From an uncultured Clostridia bacterium (GTDB lineage: Bacteria; Bacillota; Clostridia; TANB77; CAG-508): a DNA stretch of 11,136 nucleotides. The translations under genes and the position numbers were made by a program. Of the stretch, positions 1 to 6,470 are shown piece by piece (the first letter of the stretch is position 1; every line of letters begins with the position of its first letter). Where the stretch lies: NCBI GenBank assembly GCA_934184665.1, contig CAKPSX010000031.1:1-11136 (forward strand). The letters are read 5' to 3'. The notes beneath the pieces were generated by a model. It was not told where the DNA came from, did no database searches, and saw only the letters and a program-made list of their open reading frames with translations.

Positions 1-788
1 AATATATAATTTTCATATTTTGGTTCATCATCTGTTCCAATATTTGCTTTTACTTCAACATATGTATATGCTTTGTTAACACAAAGTGCTAAGTTTGATG
101 GTAATGTCCATGGTGTGGTTGTCCATGCTAATATATATTTATCTTCTCCAACAACTTTGAATTTTGCAATACATGTTAAATCTTTTACATCTTTATAGCC
201 TTGTGCAACTTCATGTGATGAAAGTGCAGTTCCACATCTTGGGCAATATGGCATTACTTTATGACCTTCATATAATAGTCCTTTTTTCCACATTTCTTTT
301 AAAGCCCACCATACTGATTCTATATAGTCATTATGATATGTCACATATGGATGTTCCATATCTACCCAGAATCCAACTTTATTAGTCATTTGTTCCCACA
401 TATGAACATATGTGAATACACTTTCTTTACATTCCTTTACGAATTTTTCTACTCCATATTCTTCTATTTGTTCTTTTCCTGATATTCCAAGTTTTTTCTC
501 TATTTCAAGTTCTACTGGTAAACCATGTGTATCCCATCCAGCTTTTCTATCTACATGATAACCTTTCATTACTTTATATCTTGGGATAATATCTTTCATC
601 ACCCTTGTTTCTATATGTCCAACATGTGGTTTTCCATTAGCTGTTGGTGGTCCATCATAAAATGTAAAATATCTTTGACCTTTATTCATTTCAAAGTTTT
701 TCTTTATGATATTTTTTTGTTTCCACATCTCTGCTACTTTGTTTTCCATTCCTACAAAGCCATCTTTCAATTCTACTTTTTTGTACAT
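1..788 (-). CDS. ileS: Isoleucyl-tRNA synthetase, N-terminal part (runs off left edge)
   Basis: Charges tRNA-Ile with isoleucine in the cytoplasm. Only about 262 N-terminal residues of the usual ~1,000+ are present; the reading frame is open to position 1. Visible: DGPPTANG followed by the class I HIGH-type signature HVGH (about residues 52-55), then GWDTHGLPVE, KKLGISGKE, a zinc-type CPRC pair in MPYCPRCG, and WTTTPWTLPSN at the start of the editing domain. KMSKS would lie outside the window. The phrases IPRYKVMKGYHV and GWDTHGLPVE resemble the eukaryote-like (type 2) bacterial IleRS rather than the E. coli type. The start is ATG after GGAGG with a 7-nt spacer. It lies 16 nt after the DUF1653 gene, and both sit behind an Ile T-box, which independently supports the assignment. 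Confidence 0.96.
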   Translation of the reverse strand, partial: MYKKVELKDGFVGMENKVAEMWKQKNIIKKNFEMNKGQRYFTFYDGPPTANGKPHVGHIETRVMKDIIPRYKVMKGYHVDRKAGWDTHGLPVELEIEKKLGISGKEQIEEYGVEKFVKECKESVFTYVHMWEQMTNKVGFWVDMEHPYVTYHNDYIESVWWALKEMWKKGLLYEGHKVMPYCPRCGTALSSHEVAQGYKDVKDLTCIAKFKVVGEDKYILAWTTTPWTLPSNLALCVNKAYTYVEVKANIGTDDEPKYENYI

Positions 789-804
789 AACTTTTCCTCC
801 TTTT

Positions 805-1062
805 TTATTTATTAAAATTTGATTTTACACTTTTAATGTTTTGTAATTCAAATCTATATTTTTGTTTTACATTCGGATATTTTTTATGGTCGACTTCTGA
901 CAAAAACATATCTTTAAGTCTTACCCATAATCCACAATCATCATACAATTTTCTGTATACAACCATCTCTTCTTTTGTCTCTGAATCTTTTGCAATTCCT
1001 TCTACTAAATAATAATCTCCTTTAAAATGTTTATAGATTCCATTAACTTTTAGTTCTTGCAT
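805..1062 (-). CDS. DUF1653 family small protein
   Basis: An 85-aa protein made almost entirely of one DUF1653 domain: G-Y-K-H-F-K-G near the start, then SETKEEMVVYRKLY and LWVRLKDMF. The family's function is unknown to me; these small domains are common in Firmicutes and enterobacteria. The frame also opens at an ATG 12 nt upstream (1074), but that codon directly abuts AAAAGGA and leaves no Shine-Dalgarno spacing, so the inner ATG (1062) is preferred. It is the first gene after the Ile T-box and sits 16 nt before ileS, so it should be induced together with ileS when charged tRNA-Ile is low. Whether it assists isoleucine or tRNA metabolism or is merely a passenger cannot be told from sequence. 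Confidence 0.87.
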   Translation of the reverse strand: MQELKVNGIYKHFKGDYYLVEGIAKDSETKEEMVVYRKLYDDCGLWVRLKDMFLSEVDHKKYPNVKQKYRFELQNIKSVKSNFNK

Positions 1063-1102
1063 ATTTAATTTCATTCCTTTTATTCTTCTATTATTTTAAA
1101 AC

Positions 1103-1136
1103 AAAAAATCCTAATATGCTAGTAAGCATATTAGGA
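1103..1136 (-). terminator. T-box intrinsic terminator
   Basis: A perfect 12-bp stem TCCTAATATGCT / AGCATATTAGGA with a 4-nt loop (TACT) is followed by six T. It is the OFF conformation of the T-box; the 5' arm overlaps the CGTCC segment used by the antiterminator. It ends about 40 nt before the DUF1653 start. Confidence 0.93.
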
Positions 1137-1356
1137 CGAAATACTTTCCGTGGTACCACCTATATTAATATCCTTTTAAAGAATATTCTCTCATTTATCT
1201 TTAACGTAGATATACGGCAAAACTTATTTTAAACAATAATTTCAGTTTTGCAACTAACATAGGTGATAACAAATAATCTTTACTTTCAAACTCTCACCAT
1301 TTGTTTGATTCTCTGCTAAGATATTACATTATTTGTGTTGTCCTTGTCATAGTTTT
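1103..1356 (-). promoter_or_regulatory. T-box riboswitch, isoleucine specifier (ATC)
   Basis: A tRNA-sensing leader upstream of DUF1653-ileS. The T-box core GGTGGTACCACGG is at 1148-1160. Stem I can be folded by hand: AACTA (1350-1354) pairs with TAGTT, AGG pairs with CCT, and a 9-bp helix ACAAATAAT/ATTATTTGT closes the specifier loop. The 3' strand of that loop reads TATCA, placing the Ile codon ATC at 1265-1267 followed by the usual purine. The antiterminator (TAGG.../CCTA and ACGGAAA/TTTCGT) competes with the terminator at 1103-1136. Uncharged tRNA-Ile should favour readthrough. A TAATAT -10 candidate lies at 1362-1367, just after the rpmA stop, which fits a start near 1355. Its -35 is poor (TTGCAG with 20-nt spacing), so readthrough from rpmA is also possible. 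Confidence 0.93.
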
Positions 1357-1370
1357 TCTTTATATTATTG

Positions 1371-1643
1371 TTATGCATTTTCTTTTTCTGCAACTGGGTA
1401 AACACTTACTTGTTTTTTGTCTCTACCTTTTCTTTCAAATTTAACTTTTCCATCTACTAATGCAAATAGTGTATCATCACTACCTTTACCAACATTAGTT
1501 CCTGGATGTACGTTTGTTCCTCTTTGTCTTACTAGGATATTTCCTGCTAAAACAAATTGACCGTCAGCTCTTTTGACACCAAGTCTTTTAGATTCACTAT
1601 CACGTCCGTTCTTAATACTACCTTGACCTTTTTTATGTGCCAT
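1371..1643 (-). CDS. rpmA: 50S ribosomal protein L27 (extension-free form)
   Basis: L27 lies near the peptidyl-transferase centre of the large subunit, with its N-terminal tail reaching the A/P-site tRNAs. The 90-aa protein shows the family's landmarks: AHKKGQGS at the N terminus, GRDSESKRLGVK, AGNILVRQRGT and HPGTNVGKGSDDTLFA. It begins directly as M-AHKKG, as in Gram-negatives. Most Firmicutes instead carry a short leader ending ...LQLF that is removed by the protease Prp. The start is secure: an AAAGGAG site lies 10 nt upstream and an in-frame TGA occurs three codons before ATG, so no extension can be encoded. It lies 57 nt downstream of rplU with no room for prp. The Ile T-box starts just after its stop codon. 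Confidence 0.97.
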   Translation of the reverse strand: MAHKKGQGSIKNGRDSESKRLGVKRADGQFVLAGNILVRQRGTNVHPGTNVGKGSDDTLFALVDGKVKFERKGRDKKQVSVYPVAEKENA

Positions 1644-1700
1644 GCTTTCTCACTCCTTTCGGTTATTAGTGTTTTACTAATTTATATATTCACATTAAAA

Positions 1701-2063
1701 TTAAGCTTCTACTTTTTCTGTATTTTCAGCTTTTTCTGCTTTTTTAGCAGCTGGTTTTTTTATAGCTGTAATTTCAACTTTAGTATATGGTTGTCTATGT
1801 CCTTGTTTTGTTCTTTCATTTTTCTTAGCTTTCATTTTGAAAACTATGATTTTTTTACCTTTACCATGTGAAACTACTTTACCTTCTACTTTAATACCTT
1901 TAACATAAGGATTTCCAACTTGTACTTTTCCATCATCTGATACTAAAATAACTTTATCAAATGTTACTTTTTTTCCTTCTTCAGCATCTAATTTCTCGAA
2001 AAATACGATATCTCCTTGTGCTACTTTGTATTGTTTTCCACAACTTTCAATTATTGCGTACAT
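1701..2063 (-). CDS. rplU: 50S ribosomal protein L21
   Basis: A large-subunit rRNA-binding protein, 120 aa. Landmarks: MYAIIESCGKQYKV at the N terminus, VGNPYVKG in the middle and KQGHRQPYTKVEI near the end. It is about 15-18 residues longer than the usual ~103 aa because of an Ala/Lys/Glu-rich tail (PAAKKAEKAENTEKVEA) that is likely disordered. Translation starts at ATG behind GGGAGG. It is the first gene of rplU-rpmA and is transcribed from the promoter at 2169-2197 through a ~95-nt structured leader that probably allows L21 feedback control. Confidence 0.97.
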   Translation of the reverse strand: MYAIIESCGKQYKVAQGDIVFFEKLDAEEGKKVTFDKVILVSDDGKVQVGNPYVKGIKVEGKVVSHGKGKKIIVFKMKAKKNERTKQGHRQPYTKVEITAIKKPAAKKAEKAENTEKVEA

Positions 2064-2162
2064 TTAAAATGCACCTCCCTTATATGTATACTCGCTAATC
2101 CTTAAATAAAGGTAGTTTAATATTTCATAAACTTTTGGTTACCTTGACTAAGCGGATTACAG
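2064..2162 (-). promoter_or_regulatory. Structured rplU mRNA leader (L21-leader-like)
   Basis: The ~95-nt untranslated leader of rplU folds by eye into nested stems: TAATCC (2154-2159) with GGATTA (2096-2101), AAGGT (2141-2145) with ACCTT (2109-2113), and AGTTTA (2128-2133) with TAAACT (2114-2119). CGCT just after the outer 5' arm can also pair with AGCG just after the outer 3' arm, a possible pseudoknot or alternative fold. Firmicutes have a known L21 autoregulatory leader family at this place. Membership here is inferred from position and structure, not from a covariance search. Confidence 0.6.
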
Positions 2163-2168
2163 TTATCA

Positions 2169-2197
2169 ATTTTATCATATTTATCCAGACTTGTCAA
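2169..2197 (-). promoter_or_regulatory. Promoter for rplU-rpmA
   Basis: A consensus -35 TTGACA (2192-2197), exactly 17 nt, and -10 TAAAAT (2169-2174); predicted start near 2162. This is one of the best sigma-A-type promoters in the window, as expected for ribosomal protein genes. Confidence 0.8.
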
Positions 2198-2248
2198 CAA
2201 TTTTTTTATATTTTCCATCTGACCCGCTGCCCATATCTCTTATAAAAA

Positions 2249-3382
2249 TTATACAAACTCTTCCCAAACAATATTGGCCAAATCTATGCCCTTATTTGTA
2301 AGTTTTATTTGGTCATCATCTATCTTAATTAATTTTTCATCTGATAATTTTTTTAGTTCATTTCTATATAGATAAATTGGATTATCTCCAAATCTATTTT
2401 TAAATTCACTTATCTGTATTCCATCTATTTTTCTGAGTCCTAATAACATAAATTCTTTTTCTGTGTCTTCTAATTTCTGAATTTCATGTATTGTTCTGTT
2501 TCTCTCTGGTGAATTCTGACTAAGATTTTTTATATATTCTTCTATATTTTCTGTATTCGAATATCTTGTTATATCTCTATATGAATGCGCTGAAATTCCA
2601 AAGCCAATATATTCATTTTGATTCCAGCAATTCATATTGTGTTTTGATTCAAACCCAGGTTTTGAAAAATTAGAAATTTCATAATGATTGTATCCATTTA
2701 ATTCCAATATATTTTTCACATACCAATACATGTGTCTTTCAGTTTCTTCATCTGGTAAGCTAAGTTTGCCACTTTCAATCTGTAATTTTATAGGCGTATC
2801 ATCTTCTACAATTAAAGAATATATAGATATATGTTCTGGATTTAATTTTATAATTATATCTAAACTTTCTTTTAAGTCTTGAATTCTCTGATTAGGCAAA
2901 CCTAACATTAAATCAACATTTATATTTTTAATTCCAATTTTTCTGGCCATATTATATGTTTCCAAAAATTGGTCATAATCATGTATTCTTCCTATTTGTT
3001 TTAATAATTTATTATTTGTGCTTTGTAAGCCTATGCTTAATCTATTCACACCCGATTCTTTATATTGAATCAATTTTTCTTCTGTGACAGTTCCTGGATT
3101 CACTTCGATTGTAATTTCAGCATCATCAGAAACATTCTTCTTTTTGATTTCTTCCATTATCTCGTCAATATATCTACAATCAATATATGATGGAGTACCT
3201 CCACCTATATATATAGTATCTATCTTTGATTTAATATTTTGCAATTGTATTTCTTTTTTTAATGCAGACATATATGGCTTAATCTTATCATCTTTATTGC
3301 AATATGATGTAAAATCACAATAAAAACATTTTTTCTTGCAAAATGGAATGTGTATATATATTCCTATATCATTATTCTTCAT
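2249..3382 (-). CDS. hemW: Radical SAM heme chaperone HemW
   Basis: HemW binds heme and delivers it to membrane or respiratory targets. It was formerly misannotated as oxygen-independent coproporphyrinogen oxidase. The 377-aa length matches the family. The radical-SAM cluster motif is C15-x3-C19-x2-C22 followed by D-F, where true HemN has a fourth Cys; the glycine-rich SAM segment GGGTPS is at 60-65. EVNPGT, GVNRLSIGLQS and DLMLGLPNQ follow, with a HemN-C-like domain in the C-terminal third. The start overlaps the whiA stop by 11 nt (ATGAAGAATAATGA), implying translational coupling. It is the last gene of prmC-whiA-hemW. The context gives no hint of heme synthesis, in keeping with a chaperone rather than a biosynthetic role. 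Confidence 0.95.
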   Translation of the reverse strand: MKNNDIGIYIHIPFCKKKCFYCDFTSYCNKDDKIKPYMSALKKEIQLQNIKSKIDTIYIGGGTPSYIDCRYIDEIMEEIKKKNVSDDAEITIEVNPGTVTEEKLIQYKESGVNRLSIGLQSTNNKLLKQIGRIHDYDQFLETYNMARKIGIKNINVDLMLGLPNQRIQDLKESLDIIIKLNPEHISIYSLIVEDDTPIKLQIESGKLSLPDEETERHMYWYVKNILELNGYNHYEISNFSKPGFESKHNMNCWNQNEYIGFGISAHSYRDITRYSNTENIEEYIKNLSQNSPERNRTIHEIQKLEDTEKEFMLLGLRKIDGIQISEFKNRFGDNPIYLYRNELKKLSDEKLIKIDDDQIKLTNKGIDLANIVWEEFV

Positions 3383-4223
3383 TTGCCATCTCCATTATCT
3401 TTTTTAATCTATAATTAACACCCGATTTTCCAACTGGTTCTTTCAGCATTTTTCCCAATTCTATCAAGCTTGAATTCGGATTATTTAATCTTAATTCCGC
3501 TATTTCTTTTAAAGTATCACTCATCTTCTCAAATTTTCCATTTTCCTTTAACTTGCGTATTGCTTCAATCTGACTAATTGACGCATTTATTGTTTTATTT
3601 AGATTAGCTGATTCACAATTTACTAATCTGTTGATTTTGTTATTCATTTCTCTTTGAACTCTAATTTCTTCAAATTTTATAACAGATTTACATGCTCCAA
3701 TTAAAGCAAGAAATTTTGCAATTTCCTCGCCATCCTTTAAATAAATTGAATATTCATTTTCTGTTTTTAGAATATTACTTTTTATTCCATATGTTTTTAG
3801 CATATTTGATAACAAGTTTGCATCTTCTTTACTTTTCACACCTAATTCCAAATGGTATTTCTTTTCTGGATCATTTATTGAACCTCCACCTAAATATGCA
3901 CCTCTTATTATATATCTTATTTTATCCTGGGAAAGTTCACCAATATCAAGCTCTTTTATCAAGTCAAGTTCTTTGCTATTTACAGTTATTATATATTTTT
4001 TTCCTTGTAGCTCAATCCCATATCTATTTATATTTGCATTACTTAATAATTTTGAAAATCTATTTATATTATACTCATTTTCTGTGCAAAATTTTATTTT
4101 TCCATTATCTTGAGTAATATTGCTGCTCATCAAATATCCTTTTAGTTCATATTTTACAGCCTCTTTATTTGCAAGATTTTCTATTTTACTTATTTCCTCT
4201 TTCAAATCCTTTGAAAAAGACAT
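3372..4223 (-). CDS. whiA: WhiA, LAGLIDADG-like/HTH DNA-binding protein
   Basis: WhiA combines a degenerate homing-endonuclease (LAGLIDADG) fold with a C-terminal helix-turn-helix. In Bacillus it affects cell division and chromosome segregation, and in Streptomyces sporulation. Seen here: N-terminal SFSKDLKEEI, RGAYLGGGSINDPEKKYHLE in the LAGLIDADG core, RLVNCESANLNKT leading into the HTH, and LIELGKMLKEPVGKSGVNYRLKKI at the C terminus, the classic WhiA ending. The chosen ATG gives MSF, the usual family start, behind GTGGGTGG; a GTG nine bases upstream (4232) would add three residues and overlap prmC. 283 aa is slightly short of the usual ~310. It usually sits next to rapZ and yvcK, but here it lies between prmC and hemW. 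Confidence 0.95.
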   Translation of the reverse strand: MSFSKDLKEEISKIENLANKEAVKYELKGYLMSSNITQDNGKIKFCTENEYNINRFSKLLSNANINRYGIELQGKKYIITVNSKELDLIKELDIGELSQDKIRYIIRGAYLGGGSINDPEKKYHLELGVKSKEDANLLSNMLKTYGIKSNILKTENEYSIYLKDGEEIAKFLALIGACKSVIKFEEIRVQREMNNKINRLVNCESANLNKTINASISQIEAIRKLKENGKFEKMSDTLKEIAELRLNNPNSSLIELGKMLKEPVGKSGVNYRLKKIMEMANEE

Positions 4224-4224
4224 A

Positions 4225-5073
4225 TTATCCACCCACTTTTGTAACTATTATTCTATCATTTCCGCATAAATCTTTTTTTGAATATGTGTCAACATATTTA
4301 TCAATATCTTGTATTATTTTTAATACATCTTGTTTTTGATCATAACCAATTTCCATACATATATAACTTCCAAATTTCAAATAATCTATTGATTGATTCA
4401 AAATTCTTTTATAAAAATCTAAGCCATCAACTCCTCCATCAAGTGCCAATAATGGCTCTCTTTGTACTTCTTTGCTCAGATATGTTATATCCTCTTTTTT
4501 TATGTATGGAGGATTTGTTGCTATTATATCAAACTTTGTTTTTTCTATATTTTGAAACAAATCAGATTTTAAAAATTTAATCTTATCAAAAACTTCTAAC
4601 CTCTTTGCATTTGTTCTTGCTATATCAAGTGCTTTTTCGCTTATATCCACAGCATATACATCCGCATCTTTTACATTCTTTGCAATAGATATTGCTATTG
4701 CCCCACTACCTGTGCATAAATCCAATATCTTAGGGTTAGTCATCTTTTTTGCTATTTTTATTGTTTCTTCAACAAGTATTTCTGTATCAGGTCTTGGTAT
4801 TAATACATTTTCATCAACAAAAAAATCCATCTTCATAAATTCTTGTGAATGTGTTATATGTTGCAAAGGCACACCTGTTGTGAGTTTTTCGATATTTACA
4901 AAATATTCAAATTGCTCTTTTTTATTTATTTCTTTATTATCGTAAACAATTATATATTGTCTTGTCTGCTTTAATACATATTGTAATAATAATCTTGCTT
5001 TCAATTTAGGACTTTCAACATTATTATTTTTTAGCATTATAGTTCCTTTGCTTAAAGCTTCTTTTATTGTCAT
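4225..5073 (-). CDS. prmC: Peptide chain release factor N5-glutamine methyltransferase
   Basis: PrmC methylates the Gln of the GGQ motif in release factors RF1 and RF2, using SAM, which increases termination efficiency. The 282-aa length fits. A helical N-terminal substrate-binding domain ends around IPRPDTE (92-98). The Rossmann methyltransferase domain follows, with motif I DLCTGSGAIAI (118-128) and catalytic NPPY at 187-190, then a segment around ALDGGVDGLDFY. The start ATG follows AAAGGGAGG with 7-nt spacing. It is the first gene of a three-gene operon from the promoter at 5125-5153. Its usual partner prfA is not adjacent. Confidence 0.97.
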   Translation of the reverse strand: MTIKEALSKGTIMLKNNNVESPKLKARLLLQYVLKQTRQYIIVYDNKEINKKEQFEYFVNIEKLTTGVPLQHITHSQEFMKMDFFVDENVLIPRPDTEILVEETIKIAKKMTNPKILDLCTGSGAIAISIAKNVKDADVYAVDISEKALDIARTNAKRLEVFDKIKFLKSDLFQNIEKTKFDIIATNPPYIKKEDITYLSKEVQREPLLALDGGVDGLDFYKRILNQSIDYLKFGSYICMEIGYDQKQDVLKIIQDIDKYVDTYSKKDLCGNDRIIVTKVGG

Positions 5074-5091
5074 ATTAACACCTCCCTTTTA

Positions 5092-5114
5092 AAGAAAAAT
5101 TTTCAATTTTTCTT
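5092..5114 (-). other. 5'-UTR hairpin upstream of prmC
   Basis: A perfect 10-bp inverted repeat, AAGAAAAATT/AATTTTTCTT with a 3-nt loop, lies at the very 5' end of the predicted prmC transcript (start near 5118) and ends just before the ribosome-binding site. It is all A/U but for one G-C pair and has no long U-tract, so it is more likely an mRNA-stabilising or translation-modulating stem than a terminator. Confidence 0.4.
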
Positions 5115-5124
5115 ATTTGTTCTT

Positions 5125-5153
5125 AATATATACCATTTTTTCTTTTTTTACAA
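5125..5153 (-). promoter_or_regulatory. Promoter for prmC-whiA-hemW
   Basis: -35 TTGTAA (5148-5153), 17 nt, -10 TATATT (5125-5130). It is divergent from the tsaB promoter, with the two -35 elements about 42 nt apart. An 8-bp inverted pair, ATTTGTTC (5115-5122) and GAACAAAT (5175-5182), flanks this promoter. Confidence 0.65.
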
Positions 5154-5194
5154 TACTAATGAAGAAGAAATAACGAACAAATGAAAAAACTCCC

Positions 5195-5223
5195 TTGTAA
5201 AATATAGCCAATTGTTGTATAAT
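5195..5223 (+). promoter_or_regulatory. Promoter for tsaB-rimI
   Basis: -35 TTGTAA (5195-5200), 17 nt, and a perfect -10 TATAAT (5218-5223); predicted start near 5230. A 15-nt palindrome begins six bases downstream of that start. Confidence 0.78.
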
Positions 5224-5235
5224 ATAAGTTGATAA

Positions 5236-5250
5236 GACGTTTTAAACGTC
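5236..5250. promoter_or_regulatory. 15-nt palindrome just downstream of tsaB transcription start
   Basis: GACGTTT-T-AAACGTC is a perfect 7+7 palindrome with a single central base, within the first 20 nt of the predicted tsaB mRNA and about 15 nt before its ribosome-binding site. Its position suits a dimeric repressor's operator. The one-base centre makes a stable RNA hairpin unlikely. The regulator is unknown. Confidence 0.4.
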
Positions 5251-5274
5251 ATTAATATTTTTAAAGAGGTAATT

Positions 5275-5961
5275 ATGAAAATTTTAAGTATAGACACAGC
5301 AAGTAATATATGTACTGTTGCAATATTAGAAAATACAACATGTTTAAAAGAATTAATTGTAAATGATGCAAGAAATCATTCTGAAAAAATAATGCCTTTA
5401 ATAGAACAAGCTTTAGTAGAAACACATTTGGCACTAAATCAAATCGACTTGATTGTTTGCGACAAAGGTCCTGGTTCATTTACTGGTATCAGAATAGGTG
5501 TTGGTACTGTATTAGCTTTTAGAGATAGCTTAAATATTAAATGCCTTGGTATTAGTTCTCTTGAAGCATTAGCTTACAATGTTAATACAAATGGATTAGT
5601 TTGTTCACTCATAGATGCCAAAAATAATAATGTTTATTTCGGGTTATTTGATAAAAAAGATAATAACTATTCTCAAATTGGAAATCTTGAATTTAAAACT
5701 ATTGATGAAGCAATATCTTTATTAAAGTCCTTTAATAAAAATCTTACATTTGTCGGTGATGGATCAGTATCATATAAAAGTATATTAAGTGATAGCTTTC
5801 CTAATTGTACCTTCTGTGACAACAATAATCTAAGTAGTGTATCTCTTGGTATCGCAGGATATAATTCTTTTAATGAAAACAAACAAGCTGATATCATGCC
5901 ACTGTACCTTAGAAAATCACAAGCAGAGCGAGCCTTAGAAGAGAAAGGTGGTAATAATTAA
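5275..5961 (+). CDS. tsaB: tRNA t6A biosynthesis protein TsaB
   Basis: TsaB is the non-catalytic partner of TsaD in the complex that adds the threonylcarbamoyl group to A37 of ANN-decoding tRNAs. The 228 aa show the ASKHA-like N terminus ILSIDTAS (3-10), N-HSEKIMPLI, and the strongly conserved KGPGSFTGIRIG loop around residue 63-74. YLRKSQAE near the end is also typical. Translation starts at ATG behind AAAGAGG. It overlaps rimI by one base (TAATG), so the two are translationally coupled. Firmicutes commonly have tsaE-tsaB-rimI-tsaD in a row; here only tsaB-rimI is present, with its own promoter and terminator, so tsaD and tsaE must be elsewhere. Confidence 0.96.
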   Translation: MKILSIDTASNICTVAILENTTCLKELIVNDARNHSEKIMPLIEQALVETHLALNQIDLIVCDKGPGSFTGIRIGVGTVLAFRDSLNIKCLGISSLEALAYNVNTNGLVCSLIDAKNNNVYFGLFDKKDNNYSQIGNLEFKTIDEAISLLKSFNKNLTFVGDGSVSYKSILSDSFPNCTFCDNNNLSSVSLGIAGYNSFNENKQADIMPLYLRKSQAERALEEKGGNN

Positions 5962-6395
5962 TGTATATTATGACAATGACTTTAGATGATTTAGAAGAAA
6001 TGAAAGATACTTTATATTCTGATTTTGACAACTTTTGGAGCTACAATGTTCTAAAACAAGAACTTGTAAACCAAAATACAACATATATTATTGCTAAAGA
6101 AAATTCTGAAGTAGTAGGTTTTGCTGGAATTTCTGTTTGCCTTGATGAAGCAACACTTAATAATATCGTTGTAAAAAAATCATACAGAGGAAAAGGAATT
6201 GGTGGAGAACTTTTAGAATCTTTAATTGAGCTATGTTCTGATATGAATATGAAATTATTAACATTAGAAGTTAACACTCAAAATACACCTGCAATAAAAT
6301 TATATGAAAAATTCGGTTTTAAAAATCAAGGAATACGAAAAAAATATTACAATAATACTCAAGATGCTTTTATTATGACAAAGTTTGATATCTAG
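5961..6395 (+). CDS. rimI: GNAT acetyltransferase, RimI type
   Basis: A single-domain 144-aa GNAT enzyme expected to transfer acetyl from acetyl-CoA to a protein N terminus; in enterobacteria the substrate is ribosomal protein S18. The acetyl-CoA pyrophosphate loop is R76-G-K-G-I-G81, preceded by the beta-strand LNNIVVKKSY and followed by EVNTQNTPAIKLYEKFGF, the standard RimI C-terminal signature. Its start overlaps the tsaB stop by one base, and the coding pair tsaB-rimI is the classical arrangement. Broader or different protein substrates are possible. Confidence 0.93.
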   Translation: MYIMTMTLDDLEEMKDTLYSDFDNFWSYNVLKQELVNQNTTYIIAKENSEVVGFAGISVCLDEATLNNIVVKKSYRGKGIGGELLESLIELCSDMNMKLLTLEVNTQNTPAIKLYEKFGFKNQGIRKKYYNNTQDAFIMTKFDI

Positions 6396-6398
6396 TAA

Positions 6399-6437
6399 AA
6401 AGCCCAATAAGAAGTTTTTAATTTCTTATTGGGCTTT
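6399..6437. terminator. Hairpin terminator between convergent rimI and ylmH
   Basis: A perfect 14-bp stem AAGCCCAATAAGAA (6400-6413) / TTCTTATTGGGCTT (6423-6436), extended by one A-T pair, with a 9-nt loop. It begins four bases after the rimI stop. On the minus strand the stem is followed by five T, while on the plus strand the T-run is only three. It probably ends ylmH transcription well and rimI transcription adequately. Confidence 0.85.
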
Positions 6438-6470
6438 ACTAATTATATAATAGACAAACTCAGCTTTTCA

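Noticed and set aside
164..385. Plus-strand ORFs over ileS, whiA, prmC, sua5 and other genes
   Set aside because: They are antisense shadows of clearly recognised genes, with low-complexity Leu/Phe/Ser-rich translations and no ribosome-binding sites.
1644..1700. A small gene between rplU and rpmA (prp remnant)
   Set aside because: There are only 57 nt, with a ribosome-binding site for rpmA and no coding pattern.
2200..2248. Terminator after hemW
   Set aside because: No convincing stem followed by a T-run is visible between the hemW stop and the rplU promoter.
2249..3382. Oxygen-independent coproporphyrinogen III oxidase (HemN)
   Set aside because: The cluster motif is CxxxCxxCDF, lacking HemN's fourth cysteine, and the length and ending match HemW.
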